From the NCBI GenBank assembly GCA_035477595.1, contig DATIKM010000119.1, positions 1-15,814 on the forward strand: a stretch of 15,814 nucleotides of DNA. Reading direction: 5' to 3'. The notes beneath the pieces are model-generated. The model ran no database searches and was not told where the DNA came from. It worked only from the letters and a program-made list of their open reading frames with translations. Below, piece after piece: positions 1 through 8,083 of this stretch (position 1 is the stretch's first letter; every line of letters begins with the position of its first letter). This DNA is from DATIKM01 sp035477595 (GTDB taxonomy: Bacteria; Armatimonadota; Chthonomonadetes; Chthonomonadales; CAJBBX01). Made by a program: the position numbers and the translations under genes.

Positions 1-235
1 TGCCGCTGCCGCAGGCGACCTCGAGAACGTCTCGGTCGCGTGCCAGTTCCGCACCAAGGTGGTACCGGGCGTAGAGCATGGCGAGCTGCTCGGGGTTCGC
101 AGGTAGGCCGGGCGTCTCTGTGACGCCGCGAAAGTCAGCGCCGACCGCCGGTGGGCTGTCGTCCGGAGTCCTGGGGCCGCTTGAGGGGCGCCGTCCTCTC
201 CCAAGCGGCACGCGGTCTGCCGGCTCCATGGGCAT
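1..235 (-). CDS. Class I SAM-dependent methyltransferase, N-terminal part (cut by window edge)
   Basis: Only the first ~78 residues are present; the gene runs off the left end. The frame reads through a Pro/Arg-rich leader into FRGVTETPGLPANPEQLAML, then a YARYHLGAEL helix, then DVLEVACGSG, which is motif I (SAM-binding glycine loop) of class I methyltransferases. The ordering of FxGVTETPG, a helix and VLEVACGSG is typical of small-molecule or sugar methyltransferases, but the substrate cannot be read from this fragment. The first ATG (235-233) directly follows the TAG stop of the upstream acyltransferase gene. A second in-frame ATG (229-227) lies 9 nt after the same GGAGGGG Shine-Dalgarno and has the better spacing, so it may be the true start. 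It is the last visible gene of the polysaccharide operon and probably methylates a sugar or precursor (inference). Confidence 0.8.
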   Translation of the reverse strand, partial: MPMEPADRVPLGRGRRPSSGPRTPDDSPPAVGADFRGVTETPGLPANPEQLAMLYARYHLGAELARDRDVLEVACGSG

Positions 236-784
236 CTACCCCTCCATGTTGGCCTCGACGAACTCGCCGAGGAGCCGGAGACCCAGGCGGCGCGTCCGCA
301 TACAGCGGCCAGCAAGCCGGAACCCGCAGCGCTCCGCAACCCGGATCGATGCGGTGTTCTCCTCGTGCGCGACATACCAGAAGCGACGTCCCGGCGCCGC
401 CATGCCACGCACCGCCGCGCAGAGGGCAAAGCTCGCCAGTCCGCGGCCCCGGTGATCGGGGTGCGTCCACGTCCCGCCCACCATAACGTCCCGCTCGCCC
501 AGGAAGCGATGCCGGAAGAACCTAGGTAAGGCGATCGACCGATGGACCGTTGCGCCGAGGTAGCGGAGCACCACCACGCCGTAGCCCGGTACTCCCCTGG
601 CGAGGACGCATCCTGCCACCCAGTACAGGATGCCCAGCAACCACGACATGCCGGGCGCGATGAACCGTAGACCGCGTGGCTGCCACAACTGCCATGTGTA
701 CCCGTCGGGCAGCGGTATGACCGGCGCATCGTCTCCGCCAGCGAAGCGCATCGCCACGTATACGGGCCCATCGCCGTCACGCAT
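236..784 (-). CDS. GNAT-family N-acyltransferase
   Basis: 182 aa. Residues 102-124 carry GNAT motif A, with the acetyl-CoA pyrophosphate loop seen as HPDHRGRGLASFAL. Residues 143-155 (NTASIRVAERCGF) are the usual C-terminal GNAT segment. The N-terminal half is atypical: residues 46-75 are strongly hydrophobic (WLLGILYWVAGCVLARG), so the protein may touch the membrane or have a large hydrophobic pocket. The start is the ATG at 784, 5-6 nt after a GGGAGG Shine-Dalgarno; it overlaps the end of the GT4 gene by 8 nt. The open frame extends further upstream to 1021, but that part shadows the glycosyltransferase. In this operon it most likely acylates an amino sugar or another glycan group (inference); the family call is firm and the substrate unknown. 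Confidence 0.85.
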   Translation of the reverse strand: MRDGDGPVYVAMRFAGGDDAPVIPLPDGYTWQLWQPRGLRFIAPGMSWLLGILYWVAGCVLARGVPGYGVVVLRYLGATVHRSIALPRFFRHRFLGERDVMVGGTWTHPDHRGRGLASFALCAAVRGMAAPGRRFWYVAHEENTASIRVAERCGFRLAGRCMRTRRLGLRLLGEFVEANMEG

Positions 785-2078
785 GTGCGTCCTCCCGGTG
801 AAGGAGAGGAGGGCAGGATCCCGGCGCGCCGCGCGCGGCCAGCCCCAGCAGGTGGTCTGCCATCTGCGCATACACGTGCTCCGCCACGAAGCGCTCCTCG
901 AACAGGCGCTCGGAAGCCCTGCGCATCGTGGAGGCAGCGGTCCGGTCCGTGTCCAGCCTGCGCACTGCCTCCGCGAGCGATTCCGGGCGACCGGGCTCGT
1001 AACAGAGCCCGCATCCGGCATCGATCACCATCTGGCGCAGAGCTCCCCCGACGCCGCACAGGACCGGCAGCCCGGCGGACAGGTACTCGGCTGGTTTGTT
1101 GGGAATGTTGGTCCGGAAGTGAGGAACGTCGCGGTAGGGCGCCAGACCGGCGCTCGATCGCCGCATCAGCGTGTAGATGTCCGCGTGGTTGACCCAGCCA
1201 GGGAGCAGCACGCCCGGCGCCCGGGCAGCCCTTCGGCGGAGACCCTCGAGCGCCTCGCCAGCGCCGCAGATGACCCACTGCGTGCGGCGCCCCTCGCGCT
1301 CTAGAATGCGAGCCGCCTCGATGGCAGTGGCGATGTCGAACTGCCGACCCAACGTGCCGAAGAAGCATACGCGCGTCGATCCGTCGTTCCGGACGCCGCG
1401 CAAGTCCCAACGGGTCTCGGCCTCCGAGATGGCCTCCATGTCGGGGGCCTCGGTCGTGTACGCCATCGCGTACGCGCGGTCGTCGCACGTGCGCTGCCGT
1501 CCCGCATGCCGCACCCCCCACTCGACATAGGCGTCCGTGATCCCCAGGATCGCGTCAGCGCTTGCGCAGACACGGCGCGCCTGCTGACGCATGCCCCGCA
1601 GCAGCGTCTCCGCCGCCCAGTGCAGGGAACCTGGAACCAGGTGTACGAGCGCGTCGGGCCAGAGGTCGCGGACGTCGAGGGCGACGGGAATGCGGCGTTC
1701 GCAACCGAAGCGGGTCGCCTCGTCACAGAGCTCCAGGATGGGAAGGGAGCAGAGGATCACGTCGGGCGGCTCCGCCCCGCGCGCCGCCGTCGCGAACGCC
1801 GCGGCGACACCCCGATGGTGCCGGATCCGCGCCAGCGATACGTTGCGGGCATACCCTGGCGCATGCAGGAGGCGGATCGTGTAGGCCGTCGACAGATGGA
1901 CCTCGGTGTACCGGTCGAACCTCTGGACCTTGCGGGTGTGGTCGAAGGCGGAAGCCCAGCGCACGACCCGGTGCCCCGCGCGCTCCAGCGCCGCTGCCAG
2001 CAGGCTGTTACGCCACGGCCGGACACCTTCACCGTTCAGCGGCAGCTGCTCACCTATCGTGATGAGCCACACTAGCAT
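777..2078 (-). CDS. Glycosyltransferase, GT4 (WbuB-like) family, GT-B fold
   Basis: 433 aa, normal length for GT4. The N-terminal Rossmann domain starts MLVWLITIGEQLPLNGEGVR with GHRVVRW soon after. DVRDLWPD (135-142) is the conserved motif of WbuB-type enzymes. The C-terminal nucleotide-sugar domain opens with FFGTLGRQFD (239-248), and NKPAEYLSAGLPVL (327-340) contains K328 and E331 of the donor-binding EX7E-type region. It should transfer a sugar from an NDP donor to a lipid-linked glycan on the cytoplasmic face of the inner membrane. Start ATG 2078 has GAGGAGG 5 nt upstream, just after the stop of the preceding gene (10-nt gap). The 3' end overlaps the acyltransferase gene by 8 nt. Sugar specificity cannot be told. 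Confidence 0.93.
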   Translation of the reverse strand: MLVWLITIGEQLPLNGEGVRPWRNSLLAAALERAGHRVVRWASAFDHTRKVQRFDRYTEVHLSTAYTIRLLHAPGYARNVSLARIRHHRGVAAAFATAARGAEPPDVILCSLPILELCDEATRFGCERRIPVALDVRDLWPDALVHLVPGSLHWAAETLLRGMRQQARRVCASADAILGITDAYVEWGVRHAGRQRTCDDRAYAMAYTTEAPDMEAISEAETRWDLRGVRNDGSTRVCFFGTLGRQFDIATAIEAARILEREGRRTQWVICGAGEALEGLRRRAARAPGVLLPGWVNHADIYTLMRRSSAGLAPYRDVPHFRTNIPNKPAEYLSAGLPVLCGVGGALRQMVIDAGCGLCYEPGRPESLAEAVRRLDTDRTAASTMRRASERLFEERFVAEHVYAQMADHLLGLAARGAPGSCPPLLHREDAHA

Positions 2079-2088
2079 CGACGCCTCC

Positions 2089-2991
2089 TCAGCGCGGCGT
2101 CAGCATGCGCCGGCGCTCGGTCTTGGTCGCGGCGCGATCCCGGACGCGCCGCACCACTCGCAGGGCCGCTCGCAGAACGGCCGAGCGCTCCGAGGCTGCC
2201 ACGAACCCTCTGTACAGACGGTACAGGCTCCTGTTCCGACGCAGCCCTGCGGGCGTCAGCAGGTACTCGGCGTCGGCGATGGTGCGAAGGCGCGTGTAGC
2301 CACCCGCCAGCTCGCGGTTCACCTGGGCTTCGTCTCCAGCGAAGACGCCGGCCATGCCGCCGGGGTGATGGGAGTAGTCGTGGTTCTGGTGGACGACGGC
2401 GACGCACGGCGTGAGGTCGATCACCGTGGCGCCGCGCTCCTTCGCTGCGCCGACGAACCAGTTGTCCCAGCCGCCGCGACCGAGAACGAACGGCGGGAGC
2501 GCTCCGAAGAGTGCGCCGGGAAACACCAGGTAGTCGATGCCGGTGTGGGCATGGAGGCTACCATTGCGGGCAACAAGATCACGGACGCGCCCTTCCCATC
2601 CCGACGAGAACTCGATCCGCCCGACGACATCGGTGTCCATCCGCCTGCCCAACAGCAGGGGAGACGGCGCGGACGCCGCGCCCCGGCGAACGGCGTGGAG
2701 GAACTCGGGGAGCAGGAGGATGTCGCCGTTGACGTAGCAGAGCAGCGGATGGCGCGCGACTTCCCGTACGCGCGCATAGGCGCCGCTCAGAAGCGGCGTT
2801 CCGTGTGGAGAGAGCTCCACGTCCGGAATGTGATCACAGCCGGCCTCGCTGGCGCACTCCGCCACGCCGGCTTCGTCGCCCAGCAGCGCCACCTGGCACC
2901 CCGGCAGGCGGACCCAGCTCTGAACCGCGTTCCACTGGATGTCGCCCACGTGTCCGGCGAAGGGCTTGGGGGTGGCGAAGATGGTCAGCAT
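2089..2991 (-). CDS. Putative GT-A-like glycosyltransferase of an unnamed family
   Basis: 300 aa, soluble, no signal peptide. Conserved-looking blocks are MLTIFATPKPF at the N-terminus (1-11), YVNGDILL (86-93) in the position of a DxD-type metal/donor motif, GRGGWDNW (171-178) and HQNHDYSH (201-208). A strand-helix pattern with a mid-protein N/D-rich motif followed by a G-W-D-N-W block fits a GT-A fold, and I recall similar proteins beside glycan clusters. The start is ATG 2991, two bases after the stop of the methyltransferase gene, with only a weak GGTGG upstream, which suggests coupled translation. The open frame continues to 3102 but that part overlaps the upstream gene. Transferase activity is inferred from motif and context. 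Confidence 0.7.
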   Translation of the reverse strand: MLTIFATPKPFAGHVGDIQWNAVQSWVRLPGCQVALLGDEAGVAECASEAGCDHIPDVELSPHGTPLLSGAYARVREVARHPLLCYVNGDILLLPEFLHAVRRGAASAPSPLLLGRRMDTDVVGRIEFSSGWEGRVRDLVARNGSLHAHTGIDYLVFPGALFGALPPFVLGRGGWDNWFVGAAKERGATVIDLTPCVAVVHQNHDYSHHPGGMAGVFAGDEAQVNRELAGGYTRLRTIADAEYLLTPAGLRRNRSLYRLYRGFVAASERSAVLRAALRVVRRVRDRAATKTERRRMLTPR

Positions 2992-2993
2992 GC

Positions 2994-3680
2994 TCAGGCC
3001 ACCGTAGCGCACTCGGGCTTGCGCAGCACGAAGCACCCGAGCGCGTAGTACGTGGCGCTCGCCTCTGTCGCCAAGGCGGCCTCCTCGGAGGCCTGCACCC
3101 ACCGGTTGTCCGCGTCCTTCGCCCAGTACTCGGTCCGCGCGCGCTCGTAACCTGCCAGAAGACGCGGCAGACGCTGAGGTCCGTACACGCGATGGTAGGG
3201 GGCCACCACGGCATCGCGCCCGACCGGGATCGTGAGCAGCATCGTGGCGCCCGTTCGCATGGACGCCAGCAGATATGCCATCGCCTCGATGTCACCCTCG
3301 GGCGCCGCACCATCGCCGTACCGCGTCAGTCCGATGTGCTCCACCACGGAGCAGTTGATCACCAGCGAGTAGCCGCCCGCGGGGGGCGACAGCGTCACGA
3401 AGTCGCCCTGGACGAGGGCGAGGTCGTCGTGCACGTACGGCTGGCGGATCGGCAGCAGATCGACGGCCCGAGCGCGGAACCCGCACCGGGCGGCGAGCAG
3501 CGAGAGGTAGCTTGCGCCGCATCCGACTTCGATGGCTTCCCCGGGTCCCTGAGGCATGTGCGCCGCGATGAAGGTGTACTCTACGTCCCGGTCACCTTCC
3601 AGGTTCGGGGGCGGAGGAAGCCTGACGCTTCGGTACCATTTGAGCAGCGCCGGCTCCATCGCGCGAACAAGACTGCTCAC
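2994..3680 (-). CDS. DUF268-like class I SAM-dependent methyltransferase
   Basis: 228 aa from GTG 3680. Motif I is EVGCGASYL (51-59), with the acidic D74 at the end of strand 2. The stretch SVVEHIGLTRYGD (111-123) followed by IPVGRDAVV (151-159) and HRVYG (163-167) matches my memory of DUF268 proteins (VEHIGLGRYGD...PVGRD...HRVYG), which are common in polysaccharide clusters. GTG 3680 is chosen because GGGAG lies 4 nt upstream and it falls after the stop of the preceding gene (41-nt gap). ATG 3659 is the alternative but has no evident Shine-Dalgarno. The upstream open frame to 3992 lies inside the ligase gene. It probably O-methylates a sugar or modifies a glycan intermediate (inference). Confidence 0.8.
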   Translation of the reverse strand: MSSLVRAMEPALLKWYRSVRLPPPPNLEGDRDVEYTFIAAHMPQGPGEAIEVGCGASYLSLLAARCGFRARAVDLLPIRQPYVHDDLALVQGDFVTLSPPAGGYSLVINCSVVEHIGLTRYGDGAAPEGDIEAMAYLLASMRTGATMLLTIPVGRDAVVAPYHRVYGPQRLPRLLAGYERARTEYWAKDADNRWVQASEEAALATEASATYYALGCFVLRKPECATVA

Positions 3681-3721
3681 CAGACTCCCGCCGCCGCGCT
3701 GACAACGCGCAACTCGGTAAC

Positions 3722-5062
3722 TCAAGCCACCACCCTCCTTGCATCGCCGGCGCACACGGAGAGCGTCGCCCGATGCTGCTGCCACTCGTGGTAGGCAGTG
3801 CCTAGAAGCAGACCCATGAAGCCGTAGAACGCCGCGCTCGACCGCGCGACCTGCAGCACCTCGAGGCCCATGCCGATCAACGCTGCCGCGGTCAGGGCTC
3901 CCACCATCGCATCGATCAGCAGGAACCGCTTGGGAGACCGCCGCGACAGCGCGAAGGTGCGACGCGCAACCAGCCCGAGCACAACCATCCACACCGCCGC
4001 GCCGCCAAGACCGACCTCGAACAGGCGGCGGACGTACTGGTTGTCAACATTGAGCGTCATGCTGCCCATCTGGCTTGGAACTACCAGGTTAGGGCTGGCA
4101 AGCCCTAGACCGACAACCAGGCTCCAGGGACGCGCCTCAGCATCCTGCGTCTGGCTGTCGTAGACCTCGAGCCAGTTCTGAACGCGTTGCGTGACCGCCA
4201 CCTCGCGCGCGCCAGGCCCGAAGCGGCGCGCCGCGAGCTCGCCCCAGCCAGTGACCGTCAGCATCACCGCGACGACCACCGCGATGACCCCGTATGCCGC
4301 GAGTGCGCCGGGCCGGATCCGCAGCGTCAACGCCCGCCACAGGACCACCGCGGCGAGAGCCCCAAAGGCGCCTGCAATGCCGCTGCGCGAGCCGACCAAC
4401 AGGACGGCGGCAATGGAGCCAGCGACCGCGCCGTACACCGCGGGCAGTGCCCAGCGCCACTTCACGTGCCAGGCGCGGTGGTTCACCGCGAGGGCGAACG
4501 AACCCACGACCAGAAGGGCGCAGAGGGAGCCGTTCTCTGAGGGTGAGGCAGCCACGCCGCCCGGCACCACCATGTCGAACGGCAGAGCGACCCCATAGTA
4601 CCCGAGGAAACGCAGGGTGACGACTTGATAGGCCATCCCGGCTATCACCACGACTGCCATCGCCGCGAGGGGGCCCACCGCTGCGCGGGGGCTGATGGAC
4701 GCCCAGATGGCCATCGCCGCCAGGAACACGCAGTACTGCAGTTCCTTGCCGAAGAAGGCCAGGGTGATCGGGATGGGGAAGCCCCGGAACACCGCGTTCA
4801 ACACCGTCGTCAGGAAAGCCCACGAGAGCCAGACGAGCATGGCGAACGCGAGCTTGCCGCCCAGCAGCGCTCTCACACGGCCGAGGTTACGAAGGACATA
4901 GGCGAGCACGAATGGGAAGAGCAGGTCCTCGACACGCACTCGGCCGAGCGGCCCCTCCTCGTGACCGAAGGGCCGTGGCGCCGCATAGATGACCGCCCAG
5001 TAGGTGAAGGAGGCGAGCAGCGCGGTGCGCTCGGATCGCAGGCGCATGACAAGTGGGCGCAT
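3722..5062 (-). CDS. O-antigen ligase / Wzy polymerase-like membrane protein
   Basis: 446 aa with about ten or more hydrophobic segments. The Wzy_C/WaaL signature is visible: VLLVGSRSGIAGAFGAL around residues 220-236 (GSRSG 224-228), then a large polar loop with TQRVQNW and PWSLVVGLGLASPN, then DNQYVRRLFEVGLGG (340-354), the usual NxY...E.GxxG block before the last helices. It either polymerises undecaprenyl-linked repeat units or ligates glycan to an acceptor at the periplasmic face; sequence alone does not separate these roles. ATG 5062 is preferred since it sits in a TGATG overlap with a 34-codon reading frame and has AGGTG 6 nt upstream. GTG 5071 is an in-frame alternative adding 3 residues. 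It lies downstream of the flippase, as expected for a Wzx/Wzy pathway. Confidence 0.85.
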   Translation of the reverse strand: MRPLVMRLRSERTALLASFTYWAVIYAAPRPFGHEEGPLGRVRVEDLLFPFVLAYVLRNLGRVRALLGGKLAFAMLVWLSWAFLTTVLNAVFRGFPIPITLAFFGKELQYCVFLAAMAIWASISPRAAVGPLAAMAVVVIAGMAYQVVTLRFLGYYGVALPFDMVVPGGVAASPSENGSLCALLVVGSFALAVNHRAWHVKWRWALPAVYGAVAGSIAAVLLVGSRSGIAGAFGALAAVVLWRALTLRIRPGALAAYGVIAVVVAVMLTVTGWGELAARRFGPGAREVAVTQRVQNWLEVYDSQTQDAEARPWSLVVGLGLASPNLVVPSQMGSMTLNVDNQYVRRLFEVGLGGAAVWMVVLGLVARRTFALSRRSPKRFLLIDAMVGALTAAALIGMGLEVLQVARSSAAFYGFMGLLLGTAYHEWQQHRATLSVCAGDARRVVA

Positions 5063-5167
5063 CAGGGACACCTGCCGATCGGGAGGGCCGGATGCGCGGT
5101 TCTGGCCGCAGTGTCTCGGCTCAAGGCTCGAACCGCGAGCGCGCCCATCCAGCGACGGACCCGCATC

Positions 5168-6556
5168 TCATGATGACCCCCCGCCGACGGGCCGCCGTCG
5201 GAACAGCGCCCGCAGCACGACGCCGTCGTTGGACCGGGCGATGGCCGACCACGACCCCGCCTGTCGCGCCACGGCACCGGTGATGAATACGTCGAGGGTG
5301 ATCCCACCGGCCAACTGCGCGAGGGCGACGCCCGCTGCGCCCCACACCGGGGCCGCATACCAGACGATCGTCACCGTCTGCACGAGAACACCGGCTTTCA
5401 GCGCCACGTACCACCAGGGGCATCCCTGTCCGATGAGGAGGCCAGCGTTTATAGCAGCGTGACTGCGGAACACGGCGGCGGCCACAAACAGAAGCAATGT
5501 AGGGCCCGCATCCGCGAACGAACGGCCGAGCAGCCCGCTCGCCGCATGCCCGCTGAAGAGCGCCATTGGAATGGCCAGAAGCAACACGGGCGCGCTGGCG
5601 AGGCGCGCCACCTGGAGTGTCGTCGTCGCCTCGCTCCTCCCGGTGCTCTGGCCCGCCGACTTGCCCGTCAGAACCGCCTGCAGTACGGTTGCGGGCCTGG
5701 TTAGGACGACGGCGATTCGCTGGCATCCGACCACCGCCGCCACCGCCGCGAAGTCACCGCGGTGTGCGAGAAAGAAGATGCCGATGGTCTCGGAACCCAC
5801 TTCGGCGAGTTGGGTGAGGTAGCTGCGCACGCCTACCGGTCCGGCTCCGTGACGCAAGTCCGATAGCGAAGGCGGTCGGAGGCCGTAGCGCGCTGCGCAG
5901 CGGAGCGCAACCACGAGGAGCAGCAGCCCGGCAGACAGCGCTCCCCCCGCGATGGCGCCATGGTAGGTGCGTGTCAGCGCAGCGCCGCCGATCAGGCCGG
6001 CAGCGAGGGCCGCGCTGTAGGAGGCGACCAGCGAGTTCGAGTAAGCGAACCGGTCCGCGCCGCGCAGTGCGTTTTCGCCCAGCAGGAACGCGGCGCTGAT
6101 AGCGATGTGCGCCGCGACGAGGGCGCGGACGCCCGCCGTCTCCTCAGGCAGCGAGATGCCCAGGAGACGGAGGCCGCCAAGCCCGACCAGGGCTGCTCCC
6201 AGGGCGCAGCAGACGAGTGCGTAGACGGCCACCAGTCTGAACACGGGTGCCAGCGATGCGCCGCGGCGAAGGCCGCTCTCGTACAGAACCCGCGTGGAGC
6301 CGCCGAAGGTGAGAAGGATGGCGCCGGTGGCGGCCACCGCCTGGACGGACCCGAGAGCGCCGAAGTCCGGCCGCGAAAGCAAACGTGCGGTAACGAGAGT
6401 GGTGAGGAGCGCAAGGGCCGAGGCGGCACCGGTACCGAGGATCTGAAGCGCGATGCCCTTGCGAAGGCCAGCGAAGGTCCCGCGTCGGCTCTCGAGCGCC
6501 GTGGCAGAGCTGTCCGCGTCCGCGCCCGATGCGCCGGCCATGGCGCGTTCGGTCAT
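5168..6556 (-). CDS. Polysaccharide flippase, Wzx/MATE-like (MVF superfamily)
   Basis: 462 aa, hydrophobic along nearly its whole length, apart from a ~25-residue polar N-terminus. Residues 58-70 (RLLSRPDFGALGS) after the first helix match the R-x-L-x-x-x-D-F-G segment of polysaccharide-biosynthesis flippases. Repeated small-residue-rich helices and short charged loops fit a 12-14 helix transporter. It should flip undecaprenyl-pyrophosphate-linked repeat units across the inner membrane. ATG 6556 overlaps the TGA stop of the Wzz-like gene (ATGA), a classic coupling junction; ATG 6541 is a possible later start. The open frame further upstream to 6607 shadows the Wzz gene. Downstream lies a 105-nt spacer before the ligase. 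Confidence 0.86.
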   Translation of the reverse strand: MTERAMAGASGADADSSATALESRRGTFAGLRKGIALQILGTGAASALALLTTLVTARLLSRPDFGALGSVQAVAATGAILLTFGGSTRVLYESGLRRGASLAPVFRLVAVYALVCCALGAALVGLGGLRLLGISLPEETAGVRALVAAHIAISAAFLLGENALRGADRFAYSNSLVASYSAALAAGLIGGAALTRTYHGAIAGGALSAGLLLLVVALRCAARYGLRPPSLSDLRHGAGPVGVRSYLTQLAEVGSETIGIFFLAHRGDFAAVAAVVGCQRIAVVLTRPATVLQAVLTGKSAGQSTGRSEATTTLQVARLASAPVLLLAIPMALFSGHAASGLLGRSFADAGPTLLLFVAAAVFRSHAAINAGLLIGQGCPWWYVALKAGVLVQTVTIVWYAAPVWGAAGVALAQLAGGITLDVFITGAVARQAGSWSAIARSNDGVVLRALFRRRPVGGGSS

Positions 6557-7998
6557 GCGCCCCGCGGCGCGCCCGCAGCCTCGCGGCGGTACGCCACCAG
6601 CGCCCACGCGAGCACGACAGCAAGCCCCGCCGCCATTGCCTTCGCTGTCATCAGCACGGCGCCGGGCCTGCCATGCACCGGCGGAACCGCCTCGTCCACG
6701 ACGGTCACGCGGCTGTGCGCCGACACGGTGCCCACGCGCAGCCTCGCAGCCTCGGATGCCGTAGCCTTCAGCACGTCGAGGCGCAGCGTCAGGTCGGTGC
6801 GCATCCGTTCCATGTCGGCGCTCCGGGCAGTGCCTTGCCGCAGACGCGACTCCGACTCCCCAATCTGCTGCTGCAGGCGGTCGCGCTTTGCCAGAAGCCC
6901 GTCGATCTCGGAGCGCGTCAGGATGGCGTCCGTGGTGCGCCGCGTTCGGACGCCAACCGCTTCCTGCGCCATGTCCCGCTCAGCCGCGCGCACCCTGGCC
7001 CGGGCCGCCACCACGCGCGGGTGCTCGACGGCGAACTGGACCTCTGCCGCCTGCAGAGCGGAGCGCGCCGTATGAAGTCGGTCGCGAACGCCCTGAAGCA
7101 GGGGGTCCTCAGACGGGATCGTCTCCATGTGCCGCAGCTGCTCGTCGATGAGGCGCTCGTTCGTCTCCTTGGCGGCGAGCGCAGCGGCGAGCTGGGCCTC
7201 CGTCTGCGCGAGCGCTGTATAACGAGCGGATACCTCAGACGCCGCGACCGCGGTGCCAGCCGTCATGCTCACTCCGAGGTTGGTGTCCGTGCTGTCGCCC
7301 GCCATGCCAGTCGCCAGCGGCTCCTCGATGGGCGCCCCTACATGGCGGAGGATGAACTGGTGCATCCGGGCGCTCGCCTCGTCGAACTCCTGGCGAGCCC
7401 TGCGCAGCTCGTCCTCGGCTCCGCGGAGCAGCACGGTGTCGCGCTCGTTGTCGGCCTCCACGTAGTAGCGCGAGAGCGCCACCGCATAGGCGTTCGCCGT
7501 CCTCGCCGCGGCCGTCGCGACGAGGCGCCTGCGCTCTTCGGCACGGCTCCAGAGCGGTGGGCCGGAGAAGGATACCGTGACATGCACCAGACCGCTGATG
7601 GGATCGTCGCGAAGCTGCATGGACTCCTGTATCTTGCGCACCGCGGCCTTGTCCGACGGCGAAGCGAAGAGGCGCCGTATCTCCGCGGCACGGTTGACGT
7701 CCTCGGCGATCCGGCGGCTGCGCAGTATGCCGACGTGCCGCCTCTGCGCACCGGCGCCCGCAAAGGCGGCCAGGGCGCCGCCGGCGGCTACACCGGGCTG
7801 CTGCACCGAGAGCACCGTGGTGGCTTCGAAGGCCTGGCCTACCGCGAGGAGCTGAAGGGCGAGCAGCGCCGCGGTAGCCGCCGCCGCCGTCAGCAGCCAG
7901 AGCAGCCCGTGCCGGCGGACGACGCGCGACAGCGCTGCCGAATCGACGGTGATGGCGTCGTCCAGCTCGGCTGCCGGGTTGTGGGGCGGAGTCGCCAT
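6553..7998 (-). CDS. Wzz/chain-length-determinant-like (PCP) inner-membrane protein
   Basis: 481 aa. Polysaccharide co-polymerase layout: a cytoplasmic N-terminus (1-30), a transmembrane helix at about 31-53, a long periplasmic region rich in charged heptad-like helices (about 150-410, e.g. ERRRLVATAAARTANAY, LRRARQEFDEASARMHQF, SEIDGLLAKRDRLQQQIG), a proline-containing segment before the second helix (P439, P440, P445) and a transmembrane helix at 447-470. There is no C-terminal BY-kinase domain (no Walker A, no Tyr tail), so this is a PCP-1 or split PCP-2 type. ATG 7998 is the first usable start because an in-frame TGA lies six codons upstream; its Shine-Dalgarno is weak. It probably sets chain length and bridges to the outer-membrane exporter encoded just upstream. 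Confidence 0.85.
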   Translation of the reverse strand: MATPPHNPAAELDDAITVDSAALSRVVRRHGLLWLLTAAAATAALLALQLLAVGQAFEATTVLSVQQPGVAAGGALAAFAGAGAQRRHVGILRSRRIAEDVNRAAEIRRLFASPSDKAAVRKIQESMQLRDDPISGLVHVTVSFSGPPLWSRAEERRRLVATAAARTANAYAVALSRYYVEADNERDTVLLRGAEDELRRARQEFDEASARMHQFILRHVGAPIEEPLATGMAGDSTDTNLGVSMTAGTAVAASEVSARYTALAQTEAQLAAALAAKETNERLIDEQLRHMETIPSEDPLLQGVRDRLHTARSALQAAEVQFAVEHPRVVAARARVRAAERDMAQEAVGVRTRRTTDAILTRSEIDGLLAKRDRLQQQIGESESRLRQGTARSADMERMRTDLTLRLDVLKATASEAARLRVGTVSAHSRVTVVDEAVPPVHGRPGAVLMTAKAMAAGLAVVLAWALVAYRREAAGAPRGA

Positions 7999-8083
7999 CG
8001 TTTCGCGGGGGCCTCAGTCCGATCAGCGCAGATGCGCGCCCGCTCCGCCGGCATGGGCGATAGGCTGGGCGCAGGACGCACAA

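Noticed and set aside
1906..3794. Long plus-strand open frames opposite the glycosyltransferase and methyltransferase genes
   Set aside because: They are rich in Arg, Ala, Pro and Gly with no domain signal; minus-strand frames there carry clear family motifs and joined start/stop junctions.
7999..8083. Separate promoter for the Wzz-like gene in the 85-bp gap
   Set aside because: No TTGACA-like and TATAAT-like pair with usual spacing could be found on the minus strand.
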